Of a stretch of DNA of 12,679 bases, positions 1 to 8,306 are shown in pieces (position 1 is the first letter of the stretch; every line of letters starts with the position of its first letter). The notes under the pieces are model-generated. The model was not told the origin of the DNA. It saw nothing but the letters and a program-made list of their open reading frames with translations, and made no database searches. This DNA comes from an uncultured Candidatus Peregrinibacteria bacterium (GTDB lineage Bacteria; Patescibacteriota; Gracilibacteria; CAIRYL01), in the NCBI GenBank assembly GCA_903882825.1, contig CAIRYL010000160.1:1-12679 (forward strand), written 5' to 3'. The translations under genes were made by a program, and so were the position numbers.

Positions 1-999
1 AAAATTATAAATCTTAAAAATGAAGCGATACAAAAAATTTCTACCGCAAAAACGTTAGAAGAACTCCGAAATATAGAAATAGAATTTTTAGGAAGAAAAG
101 GCACACTCACTTTATTGTTGAGAGAAGTCCCCTTACTTCCAACAGAAGACCGACCGATATGCGGAAAAACCGCAAATGAAGCCAAAAAAGAAATAGAAGT
201 GGCGCTCGCAGAACAAATATTTATACAAGAAGAATCTCGGATGCAAAACATACAAAATTCGGAATGGATTGATATTTCGGCTCCATCAAAACCTATTTTT
301 TTTAAAAGCGGAAAACGTCATCCTATTCATGCCTTTATACAAGAATGTGAAACAGTTTTTGGAAGACTCGGATTTTCCGTTGCCGAAGCCTACGAAATTG
401 AAGACGATTTTCATAATTTTGAAGCCCTTAATTTTCCACCTGATCATCCTGCACGAGAAATGCAAGATACTTTTTTTATAGGAGGAAAATTAGAAAAAAT
501 GGTCCTCAGAACTCAAACTTCGGATATTCAAATTCGATATATGGAAAAAAATGCTCCGCCTATTCGTATTATTGCGCCCGGAAAAGTGTATCGAAAAGAT
601 GCAGATGCCACACATTCTCCCATGTTTCATCAAATAGAATGCCTCATGATTGATAAAAACGTCTCACTGGCAAATCTTCGTTTTATTCTGCTTTCTGCCT
701 TAAAAGACCTTATTTCCCCTGATACCGATCTTCGATTTCGGCTTTCTTTTTTCCCATTTACCGAACCATCTCTCGAAGTAGACGCTCTTTTACAGGTAGA
801 TGGTGAACGAAAATGGCTAGAAATTGGTGGTGCAGGAATGGTTCATCCGAACGTTTTAAAAAACGTGAACATCAATTCCGAGGAATATAATGGATTTGCG
901 TTTGGATTTGGAATTGAAAGAATGATTATGATTAAGCACGGCATTACAGATCTTCGGCTTTTTTATGAAAATGATTTACGATTTTTGAGTCAATTTTAA
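1..999 (+). CDS. pheS: Phenylalanine--tRNA ligase alpha subunit, 5' partial
   Basis: Catalytic alpha chain of the cytoplasmic PheRS heterotetramer, which charges tRNA-Phe with phenylalanine. The frame is open from base 1, so the gene starts before the window. 332 codons are visible and only a few N-terminal residues are missing (E. coli PheS is 327 aa). An N-terminal tRNA-binding coiled-coil arm is seen first, with LEELRNIEIEFLGRKGTLT at about residues 19-37. The class II catalytic core follows: DHPAREMQDTFFI, a motif 2 segment (HSPMFHQIE, bases 613-639) and motif 3 at the end (GFGIERMIMIKHGITDLRLF). The C-terminus closes in the usual way, at RFLSQF. Bacterial pheS is normally followed by pheT, but here the next genes lie on the opposite strand, so pheT must be elsewhere. 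Identification is secure. An internal TTG at 115 is not the real start, because conserved arm sequence lies upstream of it. Confidence 0.97.
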   Translation, partial: KIINLKNEAIQKISTAKTLEELRNIEIEFLGRKGTLTLLLREVPLLPTEDRPICGKTANEAKKEIEVALAEQIFIQEESRMQNIQNSEWIDISAPSKPIFFKSGKRHPIHAFIQECETVFGRLGFSVAEAYEIEDDFHNFEALNFPPDHPAREMQDTFFIGGKLEKMVLRTQTSDIQIRYMEKNAPPIRIIAPGKVYRKDADATHSPMFHQIECLMIDKNVSLANLRFILLSALKDLISPDTDLRFRLSFFPFTEPSLEVDALLQVDGERKWLEIGGAGMVHPNVLKNVNINSEEYNGFAFGFGIERMIMIKHGITDLRLFYENDLRFLSQF

Positions 1000-1013
1000 A
1001 AACAGAAAAGCTT

Positions 1014-1038
1014 TAAAAACTTCTCTTTTACAGAAGCC
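1014..1038 (-). terminator. Candidate rho-independent terminator of the minus-strand series
   Basis: On the minus strand, just past the stop codon of the 117-aa gene, GGCTTCT and AGAAGTT can pair (5 Watson-Crick pairs plus two G-U) around a 7-base loop. The 3' arm runs directly into a T tract. The plus-strand reading has no T tract after the stem, so it fits the minus-strand genes better than pheS. The stem is short and AT-rich, so this is a moderate call. Confidence 0.4.
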
Positions 1039-1051
1039 AAAAAAGTTATAC

Positions 1052-1405
1052 CTACCGAAAAAGATTTAGTACCTCTGTCTTCACTGATGAGTTTGGATTG
1101 GTGTTCAGGGCTAAAAGATGTTGTAGTGCATCTGGATTTGGAAGACATGCAATTTGCGATGCATAATGATCAGTTACCGATGATAATTGTTGGACCGCAA
1201 CAGAAGCAGGAAGACATTCTTTTGAAAATCGGTCACCCGCTTTTTCAAGAGCGCTGAGAGTATTTTTAATAGAGAATTCGTTTATTTGAAATTTATCATT
1301 CAAAGAAGAAGTCTGAGATTCTTTATGATCTAAATCTTCCGTATGTGCTGACCCTTCGGCAGAAGGAATATTAAAAAGACGACGAGATTCGTAAAAAGTA
1401 ATCAT
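1052..1405 (-). CDS. Hypothetical protein, 117 aa
   Basis: I do not recognise this protein. It is small and probably soluble, with a polar Ser/Thr/Asn-rich N-terminal half and a more helical C-terminal half that has two cysteines (KECLPAS and QIACLPNP). No signal peptide or membrane segment is visible. Its ATG (1405-1403) overlaps the TGA of the upstream 124-aa gene as ATGA, so the two are probably translationally coupled and made in fixed proportion. The short overlap and shared strand are the main evidence that it is real. A candidate terminator lies immediately downstream. No function can be assigned from sequence. Confidence 0.6.
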   Translation of the reverse strand: MITFYESRRLFNIPSAEGSAHTEDLDHKESQTSSLNDKFQINEFSIKNTLSALEKAGDRFSKECLPASVAVQQLSSVTDHYASQIACLPNPDALQHLLALNTNPNSSVKTEVLNLFR

Positions 1406-1776
1406 GTCAAGGACAGTAAAAGTTTTTCGGCGACTTGTATGTCTTTTTGTTTTATTTCTGGCTCATAACCCAAAAACTCAATTCGCATTTCTTTTTCTAT
1501 TTGCCGTAAATCATGCAAATATGATTCTTGTATTCGTAAAATTTGCTCCTTTTCGCTTTCTGTAAAACGAGACTCTAAAAAGGCATTCATTGGAATTTTC
1601 GCAATCATTTGTTTTATAATTCTCCACAGTTCGTTTCGGATGGTTATTTTTCTTTCTTCCGACATATTGGGAAGTGTCACCAGTAATTCAGTACGTTCAT
1701 TGGCATCTAAATACGGAATCATTTCTAAAAGCTGTTGAATTTCGTTGTGAATGGTATGCATTTTTGTATAACTCAA
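1402..1776 (-). CDS. Hypothetical helical protein, 124 aa
   Basis: I do not recognise this protein. It looks almost wholly alpha-helical and charged (e.g. LLEMIPYLDANERTELLVTL, then FTESEKEQILRIQESYLHDL), with no signal peptide or membrane helix. That suggests a small cytoplasmic helical-bundle or coiled-coil protein. The start is uncertain. A TTG at 1776 has AAAGGG seven bases upstream on the minus strand and gives 124 aa, whereas the first ATG, at 1761, would give 119 aa and has only a weak GAG upstream. The downstream 117-aa gene begins within this gene's stop codon (ATGA), so the two form a coupled pair. The membrane-protein gene lies 55 bases upstream on the same strand and may share the transcript. 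Confidence 0.65.
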   Translation of the reverse strand: MSYTKMHTIHNEIQQLLEMIPYLDANERTELLVTLPNMSEERKITIRNELWRIIKQMIAKIPMNAFLESRFTESEKEQILRIQESYLHDLRQIEKEMRIEFLGYEPEIKQKDIQVAEKLLLSLT

Positions 1777-1831
1777 TTAAAAACCCTTTCTGAAGATTAT
1801 CTCATATTTCTGAGAATTTTTCAATGGGCTT

Positions 1832-2530
1832 TTACGCAGTTCTTGCAGGCAAAGATTGTTCGTATACCAGAAAAAATACGGTAGAAAAAACAACTCCAAC
1901 AATGCTCATCACTATACTTACAAGCGGTTGAATAATATTTATAGAACTCCCCATTAATTGAATGGGCAACATAATAACAATAGAAAACAATATAAAAATA
2001 AGCCCGAGTACCAAAAAATATCCAAACGTATTCCACCAACGTCCTGTTACCAGTGATTTACTATATGAAAGCGCTTCCATTCCCACTTTTCCACGAATAG
2101 CAACCGATTGCATTACAAATGCCCAAAAAACACTAAAAATAATACCAGGAATAACAAGTAACAAAGATAAACAAAATATGAAAAAAAACGAAAGAAATGA
2201 AGTAATAAGAGCTGGGAAAAGCTTCGACATTGCTTTTTCAAATATTTGAGGTACTGTTACTGAATTTTGGACCGCCACTTCCGAAACAAAAATAGAGATA
2301 CAAAGAGAAAGAAATACCCATGACAACGCGTTGAGTACCAATACTATAAAAACAGCAAATCCGATTTCTGGCGGGGTAGATTGAGATTTTGAGAGAAAAA
2401 AGAGCAGAATTTGAATAGGGATTAATATGGGAAGTGCAATAGAAAGGATTTGAGGAGTATAGGATTTAAAAAACTCTCCGGTGAGTGAGAAAATTTGAGA
2501 AAGACTATACGGCTTAAATTGGGATTCCAT
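1832..2530 (-). CDS. Multi-pass integral membrane protein, glycerophosphodiesterase-membrane-domain/YciC-like
   Basis: A 232-aa integral membrane protein with about six hydrophobic segments and a cytoplasmic-type N-terminus (YSLSQIFSLTGEFFKSYTPQ). The layout matches the broad family of bacterial proteins annotated as glycerophosphoryl diester phosphodiesterase membrane domain or YciC-like. Its diagnostic stretch is present: a P-G-I-I-F helix, then a segment ending in GMEALSYSKSLVTGRWWNTF (small residue, E-A-L, S-x-x-L-V-x-G-R-W-W). The family has no settled biochemical role, so none is claimed. The ATG at 2530 is the only sensible start. It lacks a Shine-Dalgarno sequence and is preceded by 15 consecutive pyrimidines. 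lgt lies 97 bases upstream on the same strand. Confidence 0.75.
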   Translation of the reverse strand: MESQFKPYSLSQIFSLTGEFFKSYTPQILSIALPILIPIQILLFFLSKSQSTPPEIGFAVFIVLVLNALSWVFLSLCISIFVSEVAVQNSVTVPQIFEKAMSKLFPALITSFLSFFFIFCLSLLLVIPGIIFSVFWAFVMQSVAIRGKVGMEALSYSKSLVTGRWWNTFGYFLVLGLIFILFSIVIMLPIQLMGSSINIIQPLVSIVMSIVGVVFSTVFFLVYEQSLPARTA

Positions 2531-2627
2531 AAGGAAAAGAAAAAGAGTTTTTGACTATTTTTAACACATATATTTATGAGTGCACAATATATTTTTACTT
2601 TTTTGGGGGAATGCTTTTTTGATTCTT

Positions 2628-3488
2628 TTATTTTTGAGTATTGAGAAAATTTTCAGGAAGAGATGGTGTTCGTTTTGAAAAATAAAGCCAAAAGCCCAAT
2701 ACAATAACGAAAATCGAAAGAAATTGTCCCATGCTTATGCTTCCCCATAAAAATCCAATTTGCGCGTCTGGTTGACGAAAAAATTCTACAAAAAATCGAA
2801 GAATCCCATATGCAATAAGAAAAAGCGCAAAAATTCTTCCTGGAAAATCCTGAAACATTCCGCGATATATCATCCAAAACGCACACAGAAACAGAAAAAA
2901 ATCTTTTAAAGCAGAATACAGCTGAGAAGGATGCCTCATTTCTCCATCTCCAAAATTTATTGCCCACGGAACAGTGGTAATACGCCCAAATAATTCTCCA
3001 TTTACAAAATTCCCAAATCTTCCAAATAAAAGCCCCAATGCTAAAATAGGAACACCCGCATCCGCAATAACCCAGAGTGGAAGTTTTTGTTTTTTTGCCA
3101 TAAAAAATACTCCCAACGCCCCTCCTAAAAGCCCTCCATGAATACTCATTCCTCCATGCCATACCTGAAAAATTTCAAAAGGATGACTCCAAAAAAGTGG
3201 GAAATTATACACCAATGCATAAAAAATACGTCCTCCTAGCACTCCTCCCAACATTGCCCCAAATAAAATATCCATCGATTGATCTGTAGAAATTTGTATT
3301 CCTCGAAGACGGGCAAAAAAAGGAAAGAAAAAAATACCCACCACCATGGAAAGCGCGTACATAGCGCCATAAAAATAAAAATGTAGGGGACCTACAGAAA
3401 GTAATATTTGTGGTGTTGGGAAAAATTCAATCATACACAATAAAAGTACTATTGGTATGGTACACAAAAAAAATAATTCCAAAAACAA
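2628..3488 (-). CDS. lgt: Prolipoprotein diacylglyceryl transferase
   Basis: Inner-membrane enzyme that transfers diacylglycerol from phosphatidylglycerol to the lipobox cysteine of prolipoproteins, the first step of lipoprotein maturation. Numbering from the long form (286 aa), visible family signatures are HGGMSIHGGLLGG at 111-123, the Lgt signature GRFGNFVNGELFGR at 156-169 (with the key Arg, Asn and Glu) and RHPSQLYSA at 185-193, plus a C-terminal RFFVEFFRQPD. About seven membrane segments are present. The start is ambiguous. A TTG at 3488 has GGAGAA eight bases upstream and adds an extra hydrophobic stretch. The ATG at 3434 (residue 19) has no Shine-Dalgarno sequence but gives IEFFPTPQILLSVGPL right at the N-terminus, as family members usually have. 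I report the longer form, but 3434 is a real alternative. The gene lies 27 bases downstream of the giant gene. Confidence 0.95.
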   Translation of the reverse strand: MFLELFFLCTIPIVLLLCMIEFFPTPQILLSVGPLHFYFYGAMYALSMVVGIFFFPFFARLRGIQISTDQSMDILFGAMLGGVLGGRIFYALVYNFPLFWSHPFEIFQVWHGGMSIHGGLLGGALGVFFMAKKQKLPLWVIADAGVPILALGLLFGRFGNFVNGELFGRITTVPWAINFGDGEMRHPSQLYSALKDFFLFLCAFWMIYRGMFQDFPGRIFALFLIAYGILRFFVEFFRQPDAQIGFLWGSISMGQFLSIFVIVLGFWLYFSKRTPSLPENFLNTQK

Positions 3489-3515
3489 GAGAAGTGTTCT
3501 CCAACAGTATTTTTA

Positions 3516-6500
3516 CTATTTATGATCTTCATTATAAGTATTTTCCGCTTTATCTAAAATGGCATCCATATTTTTTTTTGCCAACAATGGACCCACTTTT
3601 TGAGGATCCAAATAGTATTCTACCAGTGTTTGAATCATATCGAACCCTTCTTTTGCACCTTCTTTCCCCGCATTTGGAGCAGATAACCCCAACTCGCTTA
3701 AAAGCCTTATGTATCGGGGATCTTCGGTAAATAGCTTATTTAAAGATTTTCCAAGATTTGCTTCGCTTCTTTCATTTTGATTGAGGAGAATCTTAAAAAA
3801 CTTTTCTAAGTCCGGAATAGCGCTGTAAATTTCATAGTTTTTTTTCATATATTCCCCTGTTTTAAGAGTTTTAGAGTATGCCCCTCCTTCACGCGGAATG
3901 GCTTGTAATTCATTATGTTTTAAGCGATAGGTTGCATTTTTTCCTGTTAACAATCGTTCTTTTAAAAGCGCATCCATAGTAATAACATATCCTGCCTGAC
4001 GCGCAATAACTTCCCGTAATTTTGATTCGGACATTCTGTCTCGATTGCGAGCTAACGTGGTAATATGGTCTAAAACACCCACCTGAATATTATTATAAAT
4101 AGATGCTTTAAATCGTGCATTTCCTCCTGTTGCTCCTGCAGTAATACTAATCGCCATACTTTCGTCTCCAATACTGGCAATCACGCGCGCATGATCATGA
4201 TCAAATTGTGCACCATCTTTATTGGCAAATACTCTATCGCGCACTTGCGTTGCCTCCATGATATTGAGATACATAAAAGTACTCACATCTTGTCTGTCTG
4301 GAAAAGCAAAATTATCTTTTGCAATGGGTTTGCCGGTTCGTTGCAAATGAATATCTTTTATTTGTTGAACCCACACTTCATATTGTTGTTGGTCTGGATT
4401 CATTTGGTTAATAATTTGCAGTGGTGGCCATGCATTTGTAAATTGTTGTTGAATTGCCATTGCTCGTTCGGGAGTGAGTAAACCAGAAGCAACCCCTGCC
4501 ACCACATAGTAAAAAAAGTGTTCTGGATTCCCTTTTCCTCGTTTTGCTAAAGCCACCACAAATGATTCATATCTATGGGGATCCACTTTTTGAGCTCCTT
4601 CTCTTTTATTTTTAAGCATTTGCTCAATTTGCACAGGAATTTTATTTACATAATTATCTATTTCTTTTTCGTATTTTTTTACCTGAGACTCAATTTTTCC
4701 CTGGTTGGTTGATTCTAAGTCACCATATTCTTGGGCATCCCATATTCGCTCACACGCACGTTGTATTTTTGAAGCACGAAGCGCAAGATTATATTTATCA
4801 GATTCATAAAATTTTACACCGGAAAAACGAGTAAGCGCATCCCAAATTTCTTCATTATTCCAATCAATACGCCCTTTATCTGCCAATGCCCGAAGCCCAG
4901 CCTTTAACTCATCTGGGTGACTTGAATTTTTAATAAAATCAAATACTTGCCAAGCATCCTTATTGGCAATAGCTTTTTTATATTTATCTACTTCTTCTTG
5001 TTCTGCAGACTCTTTTTCACGATCAAAATCGTTTGATAACTGATCAATAACCCCTTCAAACATGGCTTGTCCTGCCTTACCCATACGACGTTTAGATTTG
5101 GTTTGGTGCTTGCGAACAATATAATCTGTAAAAGTAGTCCATAATCTTCCGACATCTTTCATAGAAAGAAACGTAGTATTTTTCCAAAGTTCTTTAAAAT
5201 ATTCTGGTTCCTCTTCTACTTTTGCCATTTGTTCTGAAACTTGTTTCGTTAATAAATCTACGTCGCCTGAAAAACTTCCATCAGCGGCATCATGAAGCGC
5301 AATAATTTGAAGAGCAGTAGATTCTCTTGGATCTGATAAAAATTCTGACATCTGTTCATTAATTTTTTCAATCATTTGTTCTCCATACTGTTTTCCCAGT
5401 GGAGATTTCGCATCTTTTAAAAATACTTCTAATTTTTTTCTATTACTGGTTTGTGCACTGGCTATTTGGCTTCTCCAATGTTCAATATCAGCAGGCGTTG
5501 TTAAAAAATCTGCTGATTCTTGAGCGCTAATGGTTGATTCCCCTTGTGCGGCGTATCCTTTTCTCCTTAAACCTGGAGATTCTCGAAAATTTTCCGAAAA
5601 TGCACTATACGAACGTTCTAAAAGATTTTTAAAATCTGGATCATTTTTTAAGCTATCTGCAATGCGTTCCATATTGTCATCAAGGTTTCCTCCAACCACT
5701 AAAGATGCAAAAATTTCTTCAAATTTATTCGCATCGCTTTCTGTGAGTATTATTGCCTCAACAATTTTTTGTAATTCTGGAAACTTGGTTTTAATAAGTT
5801 CTTCTAATCCTTTTGCTCCTACTTTTCTTCCATCTTTTGGAAGTTTTTCATTGGCATAAAAATCTATCATATGCGCTAATTCGTGCCCTATTCCCGCACG
5901 ATGTGCAATGGTAACATCCCCTTTTTCTAAACTATCATACTGATCTTCACGCAGAAGAATGGTGGTATTTTGAATATCAAACATAAATCCTGCAGACGCC
6001 TTTTTTTCCCATCCTCTTTTTGCCCAGTCTTCTGTAGAAACTCTGGCAAAAAGGTCTGATCCATTTGGTTTTTTTATATATAAAAATTCTTCTGGAAGCG
6101 GTTTATTTTCTTGAATCGCACGAATAATATTGGGAACAAGCGTTATTATTTCTTCCAAAGCGTTCCGTTCATTTTCCATTTCAGCAATGGCATTTGGCAT
6201 TTGAATAGTTGTTGGTGTGGGTGAAGAAAAATTTTCTGTTAAATAGTGATGAAGATTATTGTTTACAATTACATCTTCCAACGTTTTCGTTTTTTCTCGA
6301 GCATCTGCCAAAACATTTGATAAACTGACTTTCTCAAACGCATCGTAAATAAAATGTTTTTTCTCATGCGGAATATCTCCTCCATGACGACGAAAGTAAT
6401 CTTTTAAAAATATTCCCACATTTCCTTGTGCTTTTTTAATTTGTTCCGCGGTTGGAATCGGTAATTCTTGTGCGTATTGAAGGGCTTGATGAACAGCAAT

Positions 6501-8306
6501 TCGAGCATTTCGAGCCTTTTCATCCGTTTGTCCTTCTACAGATTTTTGAAGCAATTGTGCCCAATTTATCACTTCTGTTTTTATTTCTGCATAATAATTT
6601 TGTACTTTCGGAATATCAAACGCCTCGGTATTTGCTGTTTTTATTTTCTTTTGTATAGAAGAATCACTTAAATCTTCTACTAAAGTGGCATTCCACGTTG
6701 TTTCCAATTGTGTCAATTCTATAATTATTTTTCGCCCAGCAGAAATATATCTTGGTACATTTTGAGGATGAAAAAACGAAACCACTGCAGAAGAAACAGT
6801 GGTGTCTTTTGAAAAATAGTGCGCCAGCGATTCTTCTGGAAATCCCATATTTTCGGCATTTTCTGGATTTTTAATCATTTCGGGAACAGGACTGGACGAA
6901 ATATCCGAATTCAGAAAATATCTCTTTTCAAAGGCTTGAATATCAGAAAAATCTAAAGGTTCCAGTCCTTCTCCGTTGTTAAAAAACCTTTTGAGTTGTG
7001 TGGGACTGATAGGAAAATTTGTACCACAAAATTTTTTACAATACATCTCTGTGTCTCCATCATTTTTTCCAGATTCTTCCCATTGTCTTTTTGCTTCAAT
7101 AATTTCTATTCTTCTTTCACGAAACTTTTCGGAAAGTTTTTTATTTTCAGCAAGCATCTTTTCTTGAATTCTTAAAACATGCTGAATAGATTGAAGATCT
7201 GCAGAAGAAAGTACTTCTTGCTCTTGTAACTTTTGTGCGTATTCACTATCCGAACCACTTTTAAGCGCTAATAAACGTTCTCCAAGCATTTTATAGTGCG
7301 TTTCCATGGCATGCATTTGGCGAGACCGTTCTTCTACTGTAATATTTGCCAGTTGTAAAAGTTTGCTATACAGCTGAAAAGATCCTTCCAACATTTTTCC
7401 AATTTCAGGAATTGTTTGATTTCGAGATTCTAATAAGAGTTTTTGACGCTCTTGCTCTATCACTTCAAACATCGCTCTGTTTTTTTGAACTTCTTCTGTA
7501 GCGCCCTGTCTGGCAAGCATGGCTCTGTCTGCCACGGCTTTTCCAAGATTTTCTGTAATAATTCTTTGCATTTCTTTTTCTCTGTTTGCAATTTCTGTAT
7601 CTTCTTGAGTCGCTATTTCTTCTTTTTCACGAATTTCCGCCGTTACTGCCCTAATATTTGATTGCGCCTTTTCAACGGCATTTTCGAGTACAAAAAATCC
7701 TCTCGATTCCATTACCGTAGTTCTAAATGCCAGAAGTATTTTTTTTTCTTTTTTCCCACAAATTCTTAAAAAGTCAGTATCAGAATCAATACTTTTCATC
7801 AGTAAATATGCCTCTGGACTTTTGATACGGTTTGGATTTTTTAGAAATCTTTCAAAAAGTAAAAAATATTTTGCGCGATCTCCTGCACTTTTTAAATACT
7901 GTACCGCTTTTGAAGGAGGAATAAGCGTAAACATTTCCCAATCGGCACGCAAATTTCCTCCATTTTTCAGCCGTCCAAAAGCATAAGAAAAATCATCTTC
8001 TTCTTTATAATCCAGTACTTTTAAAAGTTCTTTTGATTCTCCTTTGAGTGCGTCTTCTACTATGCTTCGATCTACTCTTCTGAGTTCAATTTTTTCAGAT
8101 AATGTTGCTGTTCCTAATGATACTTTCTGAGCAAGCGTTTTTACTTTTTGTTGTTCTGCTTCCAATTTTAAACGATCCTGTTCTTCTTTTTTTTCATTTT
8201 TTTGCCCTAGAGTACTATCTTCAAAAGTTTTTTTTTGAACAAACCCTTCCCGTGATTCACGGAAAGAGAAATCCTTTTGCCAACGAGGAAAAAGGAAAAA
8301 AATCAT
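3516..8306 (-). CDS. Giant coiled-coil protein with HELAH metallopeptidase motif, 1596 aa
   Basis: No known full-length family is recognised. The start is set at the ATG at 8306, which overlaps the TGA of the upstream surface-protein gene (ATGA). An in-frame TTG at 8351 lies upstream but has no Shine-Dalgarno sequence. There is no classical signal peptide; a short hydrophobic tip (MIFFLFP) leads straight into a charged region. Residues about 205-412 are strongly coiled-coil (Glu/Lys/Gln-rich heptads), and a Cys pair (YCKKFCG) follows near residue 420. GHELAHMIDF places a zinc-type HExxH at H808-E809-x-x-H812, and FEEIFAS supplies a candidate third ligand (E863 or E864) about 55 residues on, as in gluzincins such as the lethal-factor-like group. 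A second coiled coil lies near residues 1185-1240. A globular C-terminal part includes QFDHDHARV and ITAGATGGNARFK. The protein ends in KKNMDAILDKAENTY. Peptidase activity is inference. Confidence 0.9.
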   Translation of the reverse strand: MIFFLFPRWQKDFSFRESREGFVQKKTFEDSTLGQKNEKKEEQDRLKLEAEQQKVKTLAQKVSLGTATLSEKIELRRVDRSIVEDALKGESKELLKVLDYKEEDDFSYAFGRLKNGGNLRADWEMFTLIPPSKAVQYLKSAGDRAKYFLLFERFLKNPNRIKSPEAYLLMKSIDSDTDFLRICGKKEKKILLAFRTTVMESRGFFVLENAVEKAQSNIRAVTAEIREKEEIATQEDTEIANREKEMQRIITENLGKAVADRAMLARQGATEEVQKNRAMFEVIEQERQKLLLESRNQTIPEIGKMLEGSFQLYSKLLQLANITVEERSRQMHAMETHYKMLGERLLALKSGSDSEYAQKLQEQEVLSSADLQSIQHVLRIQEKMLAENKKLSEKFRERRIEIIEAKRQWEESGKNDGDTEMYCKKFCGTNFPISPTQLKRFFNNGEGLEPLDFSDIQAFEKRYFLNSDISSSPVPEMIKNPENAENMGFPEESLAHYFSKDTTVSSAVVSFFHPQNVPRYISAGRKIIIELTQLETTWNATLVEDLSDSSIQKKIKTANTEAFDIPKVQNYYAEIKTEVINWAQLLQKSVEGQTDEKARNARIAVHQALQYAQELPIPTAEQIKKAQGNVGIFLKDYFRRHGGDIPHEKKHFIYDAFEKVSLSNVLADAREKTKTLEDVIVNNNLHHYLTENFSSPTPTTIQMPNAIAEMENERNALEEIITLVPNIIRAIQENKPLPEEFLYIKKPNGSDLFARVSTEDWAKRGWEKKASAGFMFDIQNTTILLREDQYDSLEKGDVTIAHRAGIGHELAHMIDFYANEKLPKDGRKVGAKGLEELIKTKFPELQKIVEAIILTESDANKFEEIFASLVVGGNLDDNMERIADSLKNDPDFKNLLERSYSAFSENFRESPGLRRKGYAAQGESTISAQESADFLTTPADIEHWRSQIASAQTSNRKKLEVFLKDAKSPLGKQYGEQMIEKINEQMSEFLSDPRESTALQIIALHDAADGSFSGDVDLLTKQVSEQMAKVEEEPEYFKELWKNTTFLSMKDVGRLWTTFTDYIVRKHQTKSKRRMGKAGQAMFEGVIDQLSNDFDREKESAEQEEVDKYKKAIANKDAWQVFDFIKNSSHPDELKAGLRALADKGRIDWNNEEIWDALTRFSGVKFYESDKYNLALRASKIQRACERIWDAQEYGDLESTNQGKIESQVKKYEKEIDNYVNKIPVQIEQMLKNKREGAQKVDPHRYESFVVALAKRGKGNPEHFFYYVVAGVASGLLTPERAMAIQQQFTNAWPPLQIINQMNPDQQQYEVWVQQIKDIHLQRTGKPIAKDNFAFPDRQDVSTFMYLNIMEATQVRDRVFANKDGAQFDHDHARVIASIGDESMAISITAGATGGNARFKASIYNNIQVGVLDHITTLARNRDRMSESKLREVIARQAGYVITMDALLKERLLTGKNATYRLKHNELQAIPREGGAYSKTLKTGEYMKKNYEIYSAIPDLEKFFKILLNQNERSEANLGKSLNKLFTEDPRYIRLLSELGLSAPNAGKEGAKEGFDMIQTLVEYYLDPQKVGPLLAKKNMDAILDKAENTYNEDHK

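Noticed and set aside
1795..1822. Small inverted repeat TCTCA...TGAGA followed by T's
   Set aside because: The T run follows on the plus strand, where no gene ends nearby, and the stem is only 5 bp. It does not fit the minus-strand genes.
2653..3162. 169-codon minus-strand open frame inside lgt
   Set aside because: Out-of-frame shadow of lgt; the lgt frame carries all the conserved motifs.
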